Shown piece after piece: positions 1 through 5,616 of a stretch of 6,322 nucleotides of DNA; position 1 is the stretch's first letter; every line of letters starts with the position of its first letter. Position numbers and translations under genes: made by a program. The stretch spans positions 1 to 6,322 of the forward strand of contig JAQGKG010000338.1 in NCBI GenBank assembly GCA_028290245.1, given 5' to 3'. The DNA is from Devosia sp. Its GTDB lineage: Bacteria > Pseudomonadota > Alphaproteobacteria > Rhizobiales > Devosiaceae. Below the pieces are notes generated by a model that saw only the letters and a program-made list of their open reading frames with translations, had not been told where the DNA came from and did not search any database.

Positions 1-149
1 AGCAGCGTCGATTTGCCGGCGCCGTTCGGCCCGATAATGGCGTGGGTCTGGCCTTCCTCGACTTGCAGATCGATATCGGCGAGGGCGTGCAAGCCGCCGA
101 AGCGCTTGTGAACGTCGGCAACATGCAGGACGACATTGGGATTGCTCAT
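1..149 (-). CDS. livG: LIV-type ABC transporter ATP-binding protein LivG (N-terminus only, runs off the left edge)
   Basis: This is the cytoplasmic ATPase subunit of the LIV-type importer, which hydrolyses ATP to drive uptake through LivH/LivM. Only the first 49 codons are present, reading from the ATG at 149-147 towards base 1. They contain the typical LivG start 'KRFGGLHALADIDLQV' (about residues 15-30) and a perfect Walker A motif GPNGAGKST near residues 39-47, after which the gene leaves the window. 'FGGLxAL' followed by 'IIGPNGAGKST' fits LivG better than LivF, but this is a family judgement from a short piece. It starts 11 nt after the livM stop. An AGGA overlaps the livM TAG and sits about 9 nt before the ATG, so translation is probably coupled. 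It is the fourth gene of the operon; a livF gene would be expected next, outside the window. Confidence 0.9.
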   Translation of the reverse strand, partial: MSNPNVVLHVADVHKRFGGLHALADIDLQVEEGQTHAIIGPNGAGKSTL

Positions 150-160
150 GGTCTGGCGTC

Positions 161-1303
161 CTACTCGGCAGGTTGTGGTCGTGGCGCGGCTTTGCCGGGC
201 TTGTCTTTCGGCTTGCGGTCGAACAGATGCGCAATGCGGCGAACGCCCTCCATGATGCCGCCCGGCAGGAACACCACAACCAGTACGAACAGCAGGCCCA
301 GCGTCAGGAACCAGCCTTCGCCAACGAACTTGCTGGAGATGGTCACCATCACATTGTCGGCGCCCTCGGGCAGGAAGCTCCAGAAGCCCCGCAGGATGTT
401 GTCGTTGATTGCCGAGAAAATGTTCTCGAAATACTTGATCAGCCAGGCGCCGATCACTGGGCCCACGAGAGTGCCGGCGCCGCCGAGGATGGTCATCAGC
501 ACCACCTCGCCCGATGCCGTCCACTGCATGCGCTCGGCGCCGGCCAGAGGGTCGGTGACCGCAAGTAGCGCGCCGGCCAGCCCGGCATACATGCCCGAAA
601 TCACAAAGGCCGCCAGCGTATAGGGCTTGGTATTGAAGCCGGTGTAGTTCATCCGCGTCTGGTTGGATTTGATGCCCTTGAGCATCATGCCGAACGGCGA
701 ATTGGTGATGCGCTGAGCGATGAAGAAGGCCAGGATCAGGAAGCCGGCGCAGAAGTAGAAGCCGGCAAAACCGCCGAGCGATTGGCCAAGCAGCGTCGGC
801 ACTGGTTGACCGACTGTGGACACGCCCATAGCGACATCGAGCGAGCGGGGATCGCCCAGCGTCAGTTGCAAGCCGGTTTCACCATTGGTGATCGGCGTCA
901 GCACTGAATACGCGAGGTTGTAGCTCATCTGCGCAAAGGCCAGCGTCAGTATCGAGAAGTAGATACCCGAGCGGCGCAAGCTGACATAGCCGATGATCAG
1001 CGAGAACAGGCCCGACACGACCACGGCAAAAATCAGTGCGGGGATGGCGTCGAGGCTGAGCAGCTTGAACGACCACACCGCAGCGTAGGAGCCGACCCCG
1101 AAGAAGGCGGCGTGGCCGAAGCTGAGATAGCCCGTGAGCCCGAACAGAATGTTGAAGCCAACGGCAAAGATGCCGAAGATCATGAAGCGCTGCAGCAGAT
1201 CGGGATAGGCCGCGCCAAACGGGTGTAGCCAGATCGGCATGGCCAGCACCACCACAGTGAAACCGACGAACAACAGCAGGTCGTTGCGTGACATGACGCG
1301 CAT
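161..1303 (-). CDS. livM: LIV-type ABC transporter inner-membrane permease LivM
   Basis: This is one of the two membrane permeases that form the translocation channel of a branched-chain-amino-acid-type (HAAT) importer. The 380-aa product is strongly hydrophobic with many membrane segments. It has the LivM signature 'GLTGYLSFGHAAFFGVGSYA' (residues 55-74), the cytoplasmic coupling region around 'GMMLKGIKSNQTRMNYTGFN' (205-224) followed by 'GLAGALLA' (241-248), and the conserved 'LGGAGTLVGPVIGAW' (273-287). The C-terminus ends in a basic, proline-rich cytoplasmic tail (about 363-380). The ATG at 1303 is preferred over the in-frame ATG three codons later because GGAGG (complement of 1312-1316) lies 8 nt upstream, inside the end of livH. 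The gap to the livH stop is only 3 nt, so the two permeases are probably made in equal amounts. Length is normal and no frameshift is seen. The family call is firm; the substrate is unknown. Confidence 0.95.
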   Translation of the reverse strand: MRVMSRNDLLLFVGFTVVVLAMPIWLHPFGAAYPDLLQRFMIFGIFAVGFNILFGLTGYLSFGHAAFFGVGSYAAVWSFKLLSLDAIPALIFAVVVSGLFSLIIGYVSLRRSGIYFSILTLAFAQMSYNLAYSVLTPITNGETGLQLTLGDPRSLDVAMGVSTVGQPVPTLLGQSLGGFAGFYFCAGFLILAFFIAQRITNSPFGMMLKGIKSNQTRMNYTGFNTKPYTLAAFVISGMYAGLAGALLAVTDPLAGAERMQWTASGEVVLMTILGGAGTLVGPVIGAWLIKYFENIFSAINDNILRGFWSFLPEGADNVMVTISSKFVGEGWFLTLGLLFVLVVVFLPGGIMEGVRRIAHLFDRKPKDKPGKAAPRPQPAE

Positions 1304-1306
1304 GCT

Positions 1307-2338
1307 CTATGCCTCCATCACGCCGCGCCGGCCGAACAGGCCACGCGGAAGAACAAGCAGAATGACCACGGCGACGAGGTAGATGATGATCTGGTCGATG
1401 CCGGGAATGAGGGCCTTGACCTGGGTCATCGAGGCAAAGCTCTGCAGGATTCCGAGCAGGAAGCCTGCGGCCACGGCGCCTGGCAGCGAGCCCATGCCAC
1501 CCACCACGACCACCACAAAGGAGAGGACGAGGAAGTCCATGCCAATGTGATAGTTCGGCGGCAGCAGCGGCGTGTACATCACGCCTGCCATGCCGGCGAC
1601 AACGGCAGCGAGCCCGAACATGATGGTAAAGCGACGGTCGATATTGATTCCAAGCAGGCCCACGGTTTCTCGGTCGGCCATGCCGGCACGGACCACCATG
1701 CCGAAGGTGGTGAACTGGAGGAAGGCGAATACCCCGCCGATGATCACGAAGGAGAACAGGAAGTAGATCAACCGCCAGATCGGGTAGGTGATGACGTTGG
1801 CCTGCATGCCGAGGAACGCGCCAATATCGGCCGCACCGCGCAAGTCGGACGGCATCGGCTGCGGGATCGGATTGGGTCCGAAGAATGACTTGATCAGCTC
1901 CTGCGCCACGATGGCCAGGCCGAAAGTCACAAGAATCTGTTCGGCATGCGGGCGTTTGTAGAAGTGCTTGATGATGCCACGTTCCAGCCCGATGCCGACC
2001 AGTAGCATGATTGGGATGGTGATGATGATCGAGGCCGGCACCGAGTAATTGACCAGTACAGCGCCGAAGTCGCCGAACCAGGCCTGCACCAGCGGCTCGC
2101 GGATTTCCAGCGGCGCGCCCCAGGGAGACAGTTTTTCGGGATCGAGGGTGACGGTTTCCAGCGTCACGAACTGCCGGAACAGCACGGCGCAGAAGGCCCC
2201 CAGCATGAATAGCGCGCCATGCGCGAAATTGACCACGCCCAGCGTGCCGAACACCAGCGTCAAGCCCAGCGCTATCAGCGCATAGGCCGCGCCCTTATCG
2301 AGCCCGTTGAGAAATTGCAGAAAAATGACTTCGAACAT
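1307..2338 (-). CDS. livH: LIV-type ABC transporter inner-membrane permease LivH
   Basis: This is the second permease of the importer and the partner of LivM. The 343-aa product opens with the LivH hallmark 'LDKGAAYALIALGLTLVFG' (residues 13-31) and 'GVVNFAHGALFMLGAF' (34-49). The coupling-loop region is around 'ETVGLLGINIDRR' (224-236), and the conserved 'VVVVVGGMGSLPGAVAAG' follows (275-292). It is longer than the roughly 300-aa E. coli LivH. Much of the extra length is a polar stretch at about residues 57-95, after the second membrane segment. The start ATG at 2338-2336 has AGGAG (complement of 2344-2348) 5 nt upstream. It lies 69 nt after the stop of the binding-protein gene, with a hairpin between them, and 3 nt before livM. 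No defects are seen. LIV-family permeases also serve urea, amide and other importers, so the gene name gives the family, not the substrate. Confidence 0.95.
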   Translation of the reverse strand: MFEVIFLQFLNGLDKGAAYALIALGLTLVFGTLGVVNFAHGALFMLGAFCAVLFRQFVTLETVTLDPEKLSPWGAPLEIREPLVQAWFGDFGAVLVNYSVPASIIITIPIMLLVGIGLERGIIKHFYKRPHAEQILVTFGLAIVAQELIKSFFGPNPIPQPMPSDLRGAADIGAFLGMQANVITYPIWRLIYFLFSFVIIGGVFAFLQFTTFGMVVRAGMADRETVGLLGINIDRRFTIMFGLAAVVAGMAGVMYTPLLPPNYHIGMDFLVLSFVVVVVGGMGSLPGAVAAGFLLGILQSFASMTQVKALIPGIDQIIIYLVAVVILLVLPRGLFGRRGVMEA

Positions 2339-2370
2339 GGTGGCTCCTAAACCGAGCGCTTTGTCCTGAG

Positions 2371-2402
2371 AAAATGGCCGCCCTGACTGAGCAGGGCGGG
2401 CC
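2371..2402 (-). terminator. Intercistronic hairpin with short U-tract between the binding-protein gene and livH
   Basis: On the minus strand an inverted repeat (arms 2402-2392 and 2385-2376, 6-nt loop 2391-2386) forms 8 uninterrupted base pairs, CAGGGCGG with CCGCCCTG. Two more G-C pairs form if one base bulges. It is followed by ATTTTC (2375-2370). It sits just after the TGA of the binding-protein gene and inside an otherwise continuous operon. The U-tract is short, so it is probably a partial terminator or an mRNA 3'-end stabiliser. Such hairpins are common after binding-protein genes and make that protein more abundant than the permeases. The structure is read from the sequence; the role is inferred. 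Confidence 0.6.
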
Positions 2403-2407
2403 TTGGT

Positions 2408-3763
2408 TCAGCACATCGGTGCGGGTTCTGCGGGGCCGAGATCGCCGCCGAAGATCGTGGGGTCATAGGCCACCGTGTCGCGTGGCACTTCCTGCACGAT
2501 GTTGAGCACGTCGTATTCGCTGGTCGGGTTGTCGTTGCCCTGCACCACCAGCACGTTCTTGATGCACTGGTGATCCTCGGCGCGATACAGCGTCGGACCA
2601 TTGCCCATGCCGTCGAACTCGTGGCCTTCCAGTGCCTTGATGACTTCGGGCGGATAGAATGTACCAGCGCGTTCGCAAGCGTCTGCATAGAGCAATGCCT
2701 GCACATAGGCGGTGTGGGCGGCCTGCGACGGCGGTGCGCCATAGGCAGCGCCGAACGACTTGGTGAAGGCGATCGTCCCCGGATCTTGCAGGTTCCAATG
2801 CCAGTTGGACGTGCCGTAAATGCCCTTGATATTGGCGCCGGCGCCCTTGGCCATCAACTCGGAGAACAGCGGCACGACGATTTCGAAGTTCTTGCCGTTG
2901 GCCTGGCGGTCGCGCATGCCGAACTGAACGGCCTGCGTCAGCGAGTTCACCATGTCATTGCCATAGTGGTTGAGGATCAGCACGTCGGCGCCCGAATTCA
3001 GCACTGGCGTCAGGTACTGGCTGAAGTCGGCAGCGCCGAGTGGCGTGCGTACGGCTTCGACGGTTTGCCAGCCGAGCGCTTCGGTGGCAGCCTTCATGGA
3101 CTCTTCCTGGGTCCAGCCCCAGGTGTAGTCGGCGGTCAGGTGATAGGCGCGGCGGTCGGTGCCATATTCCTGGCCAAGCACGGGGCCAAGGCCGATGCCG
3201 GACTGGTAGGCGTTGAAGAAGTGGCGGAAGCCGTAGCGGCGCTTGTCCTTGCCAGTGGTGTCGTTGGAATGGGTCAGGCCCGCCATGAAGATGACGCCCA
3301 TTTCCTGGCACAGGCCCTGCACGGCGATAGCTTCAGCCGAGGACGAGCCGCCGGTAACCATGATAGCGCCATCGCGCTCGATCATGCGGGTGGCGCCGGC
3401 ACGGGCCACGTCCGCCTTGGTCTGGCTGTCCGAAGTCACGAACGCGACCTTCTTGCCCAGGATGCCGTTGCCCTTAAGCGCGGTTGGCGTCAGCACGCTG
3501 ATTAGGCCGCCGTCGCCTTCGCCATTCAGGTGCTGGACGGCCAGCTCATAGGCCTTCTGCTCGTCGGCGCCTTCCTCGGCATAAGCGCCGGTCAGCGGCA
3601 GGTTGAGGCCGAAAGTTACGGTGTCGCCGCTCGGATTATTGCAGAACTCCTGCGCCCAGGCGCCCTTGGTGAACATGAGGGGCGCTACGCCGGTGCCGAT
3701 AATGCCGGCAACGCCGGTTTGCAGCACCCGGCGACGAGACAAGCCACGCTTCAAAAGTGTCAT
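2408..3763 (-). CDS. LIV-type ABC transporter periplasmic substrate-binding protein with Tat signal
   Basis: This periplasmic protein captures the substrate and delivers it to LivH/LivM. The 451-aa product has a twin-arginine signal: S9-R10-R11-R12-V13-L14, a hydrophobic stretch 17-31, and a likely cleavage site AWA|QE after residue 37. Tat export implies folding before secretion. The mature part fits the Peripla_BP_6 (type I, LivJ/AmiC/UrtA-like) fold: 'TVTFGLNLPLTGAYAEEG' (48-65) is the usual first strand and ligand loop, 'VTGGSSSAEAIAV' (136-148) the second ligand loop, and 'VLILNHYGNDMVNSLTQAV' (261-279) lies in the second lobe. Cysteines include C41, C400 and the terminal C451. The start ATG is supported by AAGGAGG (complement of 3770-3776) ending 6 nt upstream. 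It is the first gene of the operon and diverges from the regulator gene. Substrate is unknown: branched-chain amino acids are the default family label, but the neighbouring ScfR-type regulator makes a small carboxylate or amide just as plausible. Confidence 0.93.
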   Translation of the reverse strand: MTLLKRGLSRRRVLQTGVAGIIGTGVAPLMFTKGAWAQEFCNNPSGDTVTFGLNLPLTGAYAEEGADEQKAYELAVQHLNGEGDGGLISVLTPTALKGNGILGKKVAFVTSDSQTKADVARAGATRMIERDGAIMVTGGSSSAEAIAVQGLCQEMGVIFMAGLTHSNDTTGKDKRRYGFRHFFNAYQSGIGLGPVLGQEYGTDRRAYHLTADYTWGWTQEESMKAATEALGWQTVEAVRTPLGAADFSQYLTPVLNSGADVLILNHYGNDMVNSLTQAVQFGMRDRQANGKNFEIVVPLFSELMAKGAGANIKGIYGTSNWHWNLQDPGTIAFTKSFGAAYGAPPSQAAHTAYVQALLYADACERAGTFYPPEVIKALEGHEFDGMGNGPTLYRAEDHQCIKNVLVVQGNDNPTSEYDVLNIVQEVPRDTVAYDPTIFGGDLGPAEPAPMC

Positions 3764-3821
3764 TGATTTCCTCCTTTTGCGCGGGGCCGCTGATACTTAG
3801 CCAGCAACTCACCGCGTTGGG

Positions 3822-3851
3822 ATTATGGTCCGCAGTGAAAAGGTCCGGCAA
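3822..3851 (-). promoter_or_regulatory. Candidate promoter for the ABC importer operon
   Basis: On the minus strand TTGCCG (complement of 3846-3851) and CATAAT (complement of 3822-3827, 5 of 6 to TATAAT) are 18 nt apart. This would start transcription near 3815, giving a leader of about 50 nt before the binding-protein ATG. A second, weaker candidate lies further upstream: TTGACT (complement of 3911-3916), 18 nt, GACAAT (complement of 3887-3892). It would give a leader of about 115 nt, and its -35 overlaps the palindrome at 3912-3925. The sequence cannot decide between them. A regulated promoter may deviate from consensus. Confidence 0.3.
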
Positions 3852-3870
3852 TAGGGCGTTGTATTCACTG
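3833..3870. repeat. Spaced inverted repeat CAGTGAA / TTCACTG in the divergent control region
   Basis: CAGTGAA (3833-3839) and its exact complement TTCACTG (3864-3870) lie 24 nt apart in the A+T-richer divergent region. The right copy also forms a small palindrome TCAC-T-GTGA (3865-3873). The left copy falls in the spacer of the proposed leftward promoter. These could be half-sites of a transcription-factor operator, but 7-nt repeats also arise by chance in a region this size. Confidence 0.3.
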
Positions 3871-3901
3871 TGATATTCTGTAAATAATTGTCTTGTCGCG
3901 C

Positions 3902-3910
3902 TGGTATAAT
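3902..3910 (+). promoter_or_regulatory. Extended -10 promoter of the regulator gene
   Basis: TGG directly precedes a perfect TATAAT (3905-3910), making a TGn-TATAAT extended -10 element. No good -35 hexamer stands 16-18 nt upstream, which is usual for extended -10 promoters. Transcription would begin near 3916-3918, about 37 nt before the regulator ATG at 3954 and within the palindrome at 3912-3925. It probably drives the whole rightward cassette, because no other clear promoter or terminator is seen between its genes. Confidence 0.6.
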
Positions 3911-3911
3911 A

Positions 3912-3925
3912 GTCAATTGATTGAC
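3912..3925. promoter_or_regulatory. Perfect palindrome at the predicted start site: candidate operator
   Basis: GTCAAT-TG-ATTGAC has perfect 6-nt inverted arms around a 2-nt centre. It starts two bases after the TATAAT and covers the predicted transcription start, the classic position for a repressor operator. The adjacent gene encodes a HTH_3 regulator, whose dimers bind short palindromes, so autoregulation is the simplest reading. It also overlaps the -35 of one of the two candidate leftward promoters, so one protein could act in both directions. The repeat is seen directly; the binding is inferred. Confidence 0.5.
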
Positions 3926-3938
3926 ATGGCTTGTGCGC

Positions 3939-3945
3939 GGGAGGG
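3939..3945 (+). promoter_or_regulatory. Shine-Dalgarno sequence fixing the regulator start
   Basis: GGGAGGG ends 8 nt before the ATG at 3954. This selects that ATG over the upstream in-frame TTG at 3921, which would lie almost at the transcription start and inside the palindrome and so would have no leader. Confidence 0.75.
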
Positions 3946-3953
3946 ATGCTTTC

Positions 3954-5576
3954 ATGCGCGCGCCAATTGGCTTCCGCATCAGCAACCGCAGGAAATCGCT
4001 CAAGATTTCTCAAGCGGCACTGGCGCGACTGGTCGGCATTTCGCCGAGCTATTTGAACCTGATCGAGAACAACAAGCGCGACATTGGCGGCGCGCTGCTC
4101 AACCGCGTCGCCGCCCAGCTATCCATCGATATCGACGAACTCGCCGGGCGGGCCGAACAGAAGCTGCTGCAGGACCTCGAAGAGGCCTTCGCCGATCCCG
4201 TGCTTGAGTCGCTGCCGTTCCGGCCCGATGAGCGCCGCGAGTTGGTGGCGCAATATCCCGCCAGTGCCGGCGCGGTATCGCGGCTGCACCGCGCCTATGC
4301 AACCGCCGTGGGCAATGCCGATGCCTATGCCGACCGGCTGCGGTCGGACCCGCTGCTCAGCCAGCTTCTGCACCAGATCCTGTCGGGCATCACCGCTATC
4401 CGCTCCAGCGCCGAAATCCTCGAAGACGTCACCGATCTCGACGAGGCCGAGCGCCGCCAGTTCCTCGCCGCCATCGGTCGCAATAGCCGGACGCTCTCAG
4501 AAGTCGCGAGAAACCTGATCGGCCAGTTCGACACGTCCAGCCAGATCAGCCGCAGCGTTTCGCCAGCGCGCGAGATCGACGACCTGCTGATCGAGCGAGA
4601 GAACCATTTTCCTGTGCTCGAAAACGTGGCCGACGACTTACGCGCCGAGATCAAGCGGGCAGGGCCATTTGGCAGCGCCACCATGGTTGCCCTGCTCGGC
4701 AGTCGCTTTGGCGTAGCGGTCCGCTTTGGCGGCCCGCCTGATGAACCAGACTATCCGGGGCGGTACCGCTTTGATCCCCTCACGCGCCTGATGTGGTTTC
4801 ATGGTGCGACCACGCTGGCGACGCGTCAGTTCCAGCTTGCCCGCCTCTATGGCGAGCTCGCCGCGCCTGACTCCATCGCTGCCGCCCTCGAAACCGCCAC
4901 GCTGTCCACCCCGACCGCCCGCCGTCTGGCGTCCCGCGCGGTCGGGTCCTACCTGGCCGGCGCCATGGTGTTTCCCTACCAGCGCATTCTCGCCGACGCC
5001 GAAGCGTGTGCTTATGACATCGATCACCTACGGCAGGCCTATCATGCCAGTTTCGAGCAGGTAGCCCATCGCCTCGTCACTCTGCGCCGTCCCGGCCAGC
5101 AGGGCATCGCCTTTGGTTTCCTCCGTTCGGACCCGGCCGGACGGCTGACCAAGCATTTCCCTCTGCCAGGCCTGTTGCTGCCCAATAGCGGCCATGCTTG
5201 TCCGCTGTGGGCGATCTATGGCGCTTTCCGCACGCCTGATGTGCCGCTGCGTCAGGTGGTCCGGTTCTCCGATGGCTCGCGCTATCTGTTCCTCGCCCGT
5301 ACCGTGCAGCGGCGCACCGCATCGTTCCGCCAACAGGTGGTCGCTTCTTCGGTCATGCTGGCCTGCGACGTGCTGCAAGCCGACCGCACCGTCTATGGCG
5401 CCGGCCTCGACTTGTCGGATTTGAGTGCTGACACGCCGGTTGGTCCCAGTTGCAGGCTGTGCACCCGCCGCGACTGCGCCAGCCGTCAGGAAGAGGCGCT
5501 GTCGACCACCGCTGGGCAATCGCGCACGCGCGGACCATTGCTGCCCGACGCATTAGCGCTTGGCGATCCGCGGTGA
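3954..5576 (+). CDS. ScfR/RamB-type HTH transcriptional regulator with an internal HisKA-like segment
   Basis: This is a DNA-binding regulator of the short-chain fatty acyl regulator family (HTH_3 plus C-terminal DUF2083), whose known members control acetate, propionate, glyoxylate-cycle or methylcitrate genes. Of 540 aa, residues about 5-62 are the HTH ('ISQAALARLVGISPSYLNLI', 18-37). Residues about 206-400 are the IrrE/M78-like sensor region, from 'IERENHFPVLE' (213-223) to 'SFEQVAHRLVTLRRPG' (366-381), with no HExxH metal site, so it is not a protease. Residues about 404-515 are the C-terminal part with 'CPLW' (416-419), 'FLARTVQ' (446-452) and 'GPSCRLCTRRDC' (497-508), which holds C500-x2-C503-x4-C508. 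Between HTH and sensor, residues about 133-193 look like a histidine-kinase dimerisation hairpin around H140 ('LLHQILSGITAIRSSAEIL', 138-156). No ATPase domain follows. The start is set by GGGAGGG 8 nt upstream. The gene diverges from the ABC operon and is followed 40 nt later by the receiver gene. Ligand and target genes are inferred only. Confidence 0.88.
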   Translation: MRAPIGFRISNRRKSLKISQAALARLVGISPSYLNLIENNKRDIGGALLNRVAAQLSIDIDELAGRAEQKLLQDLEEAFADPVLESLPFRPDERRELVAQYPASAGAVSRLHRAYATAVGNADAYADRLRSDPLLSQLLHQILSGITAIRSSAEILEDVTDLDEAERRQFLAAIGRNSRTLSEVARNLIGQFDTSSQISRSVSPAREIDDLLIERENHFPVLENVADDLRAEIKRAGPFGSATMVALLGSRFGVAVRFGGPPDEPDYPGRYRFDPLTRLMWFHGATTLATRQFQLARLYGELAAPDSIAAALETATLSTPTARRLASRAVGSYLAGAMVFPYQRILADAEACAYDIDHLRQAYHASFEQVAHRLVTLRRPGQQGIAFGFLRSDPAGRLTKHFPLPGLLLPNSGHACPLWAIYGAFRTPDVPLRQVVRFSDGSRYLFLARTVQRRTASFRQQVVASSVMLACDVLQADRTVYGAGLDLSDLSADTPVGPSCRLCTRRDCASRQEEALSTTAGQSRTRGPLLPDALALGDPR

Positions 5577-5600
5577 TTGCGATTTAGTGACGGCATTCGC

Positions 5601-5608
5601 GGAGGGGA
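5601..5608 (+). promoter_or_regulatory. Shine-Dalgarno sequence for the receiver gene, within a small hairpin loop
   Basis: GGAGGGGA precedes the GTG at 5617 by 8 nt and supports that start. CGCGG (5598-5602) and CCGCG (5611-5615) can pair as a 5-bp stem that puts most of the purine tract in an 8-nt loop (5603-5610). This may tune translation, but a 5-bp stem in GC-rich DNA may mean nothing. Confidence 0.4.
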
Positions 5609-5616
5609 GACCGCGG

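Noticed and set aside
42..623. Plus-strand open frames over the livG/livM end (42-623 and 173-568)
   Set aside because: They are opposite to well-supported livG and livM. Their composition (many Ser/Pro/Arg or Gln/His/Ala) is that of shadow frames and no domain is seen.
2570..3505. A 311-codon open frame on the plus strand opposite the binding-protein gene
   Set aside because: It lies wholly antisense to a clear binding-protein gene with a Tat signal and strong ribosome site. Its translation looks like a GC-rich mirror frame with no recognisable domain.
3921..3926. Perfect TTGACA resembling a -35 box on the plus strand
   Set aside because: No -10-like hexamer lies 16-19 nt downstream, and transcription would start inside or past the ribosome site. 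It is explained as the right arm of the palindrome.
3921..3953. Alternative upstream TTG start for the regulator
   Set aside because: It would begin at the predicted transcription start within the palindrome, with no Shine-Dalgarno sequence. The ATG at 3954 has GGGAGGG at good spacing.
3962..3971. GCCAATTGGC, a perfect 10-nt palindrome at the start of the regulator coding sequence
   Set aside because: Short palindromes are common in a window this size. It encodes conserved-looking residues and has no partner copy in the control region.
5028..5519. A 163-codon minus-strand frame opposite the regulator's C-terminal region
   Set aside because: It is antisense to conserved ScfR motifs including CPLW and the cysteine cluster, with no ribosome site or domain of its own.
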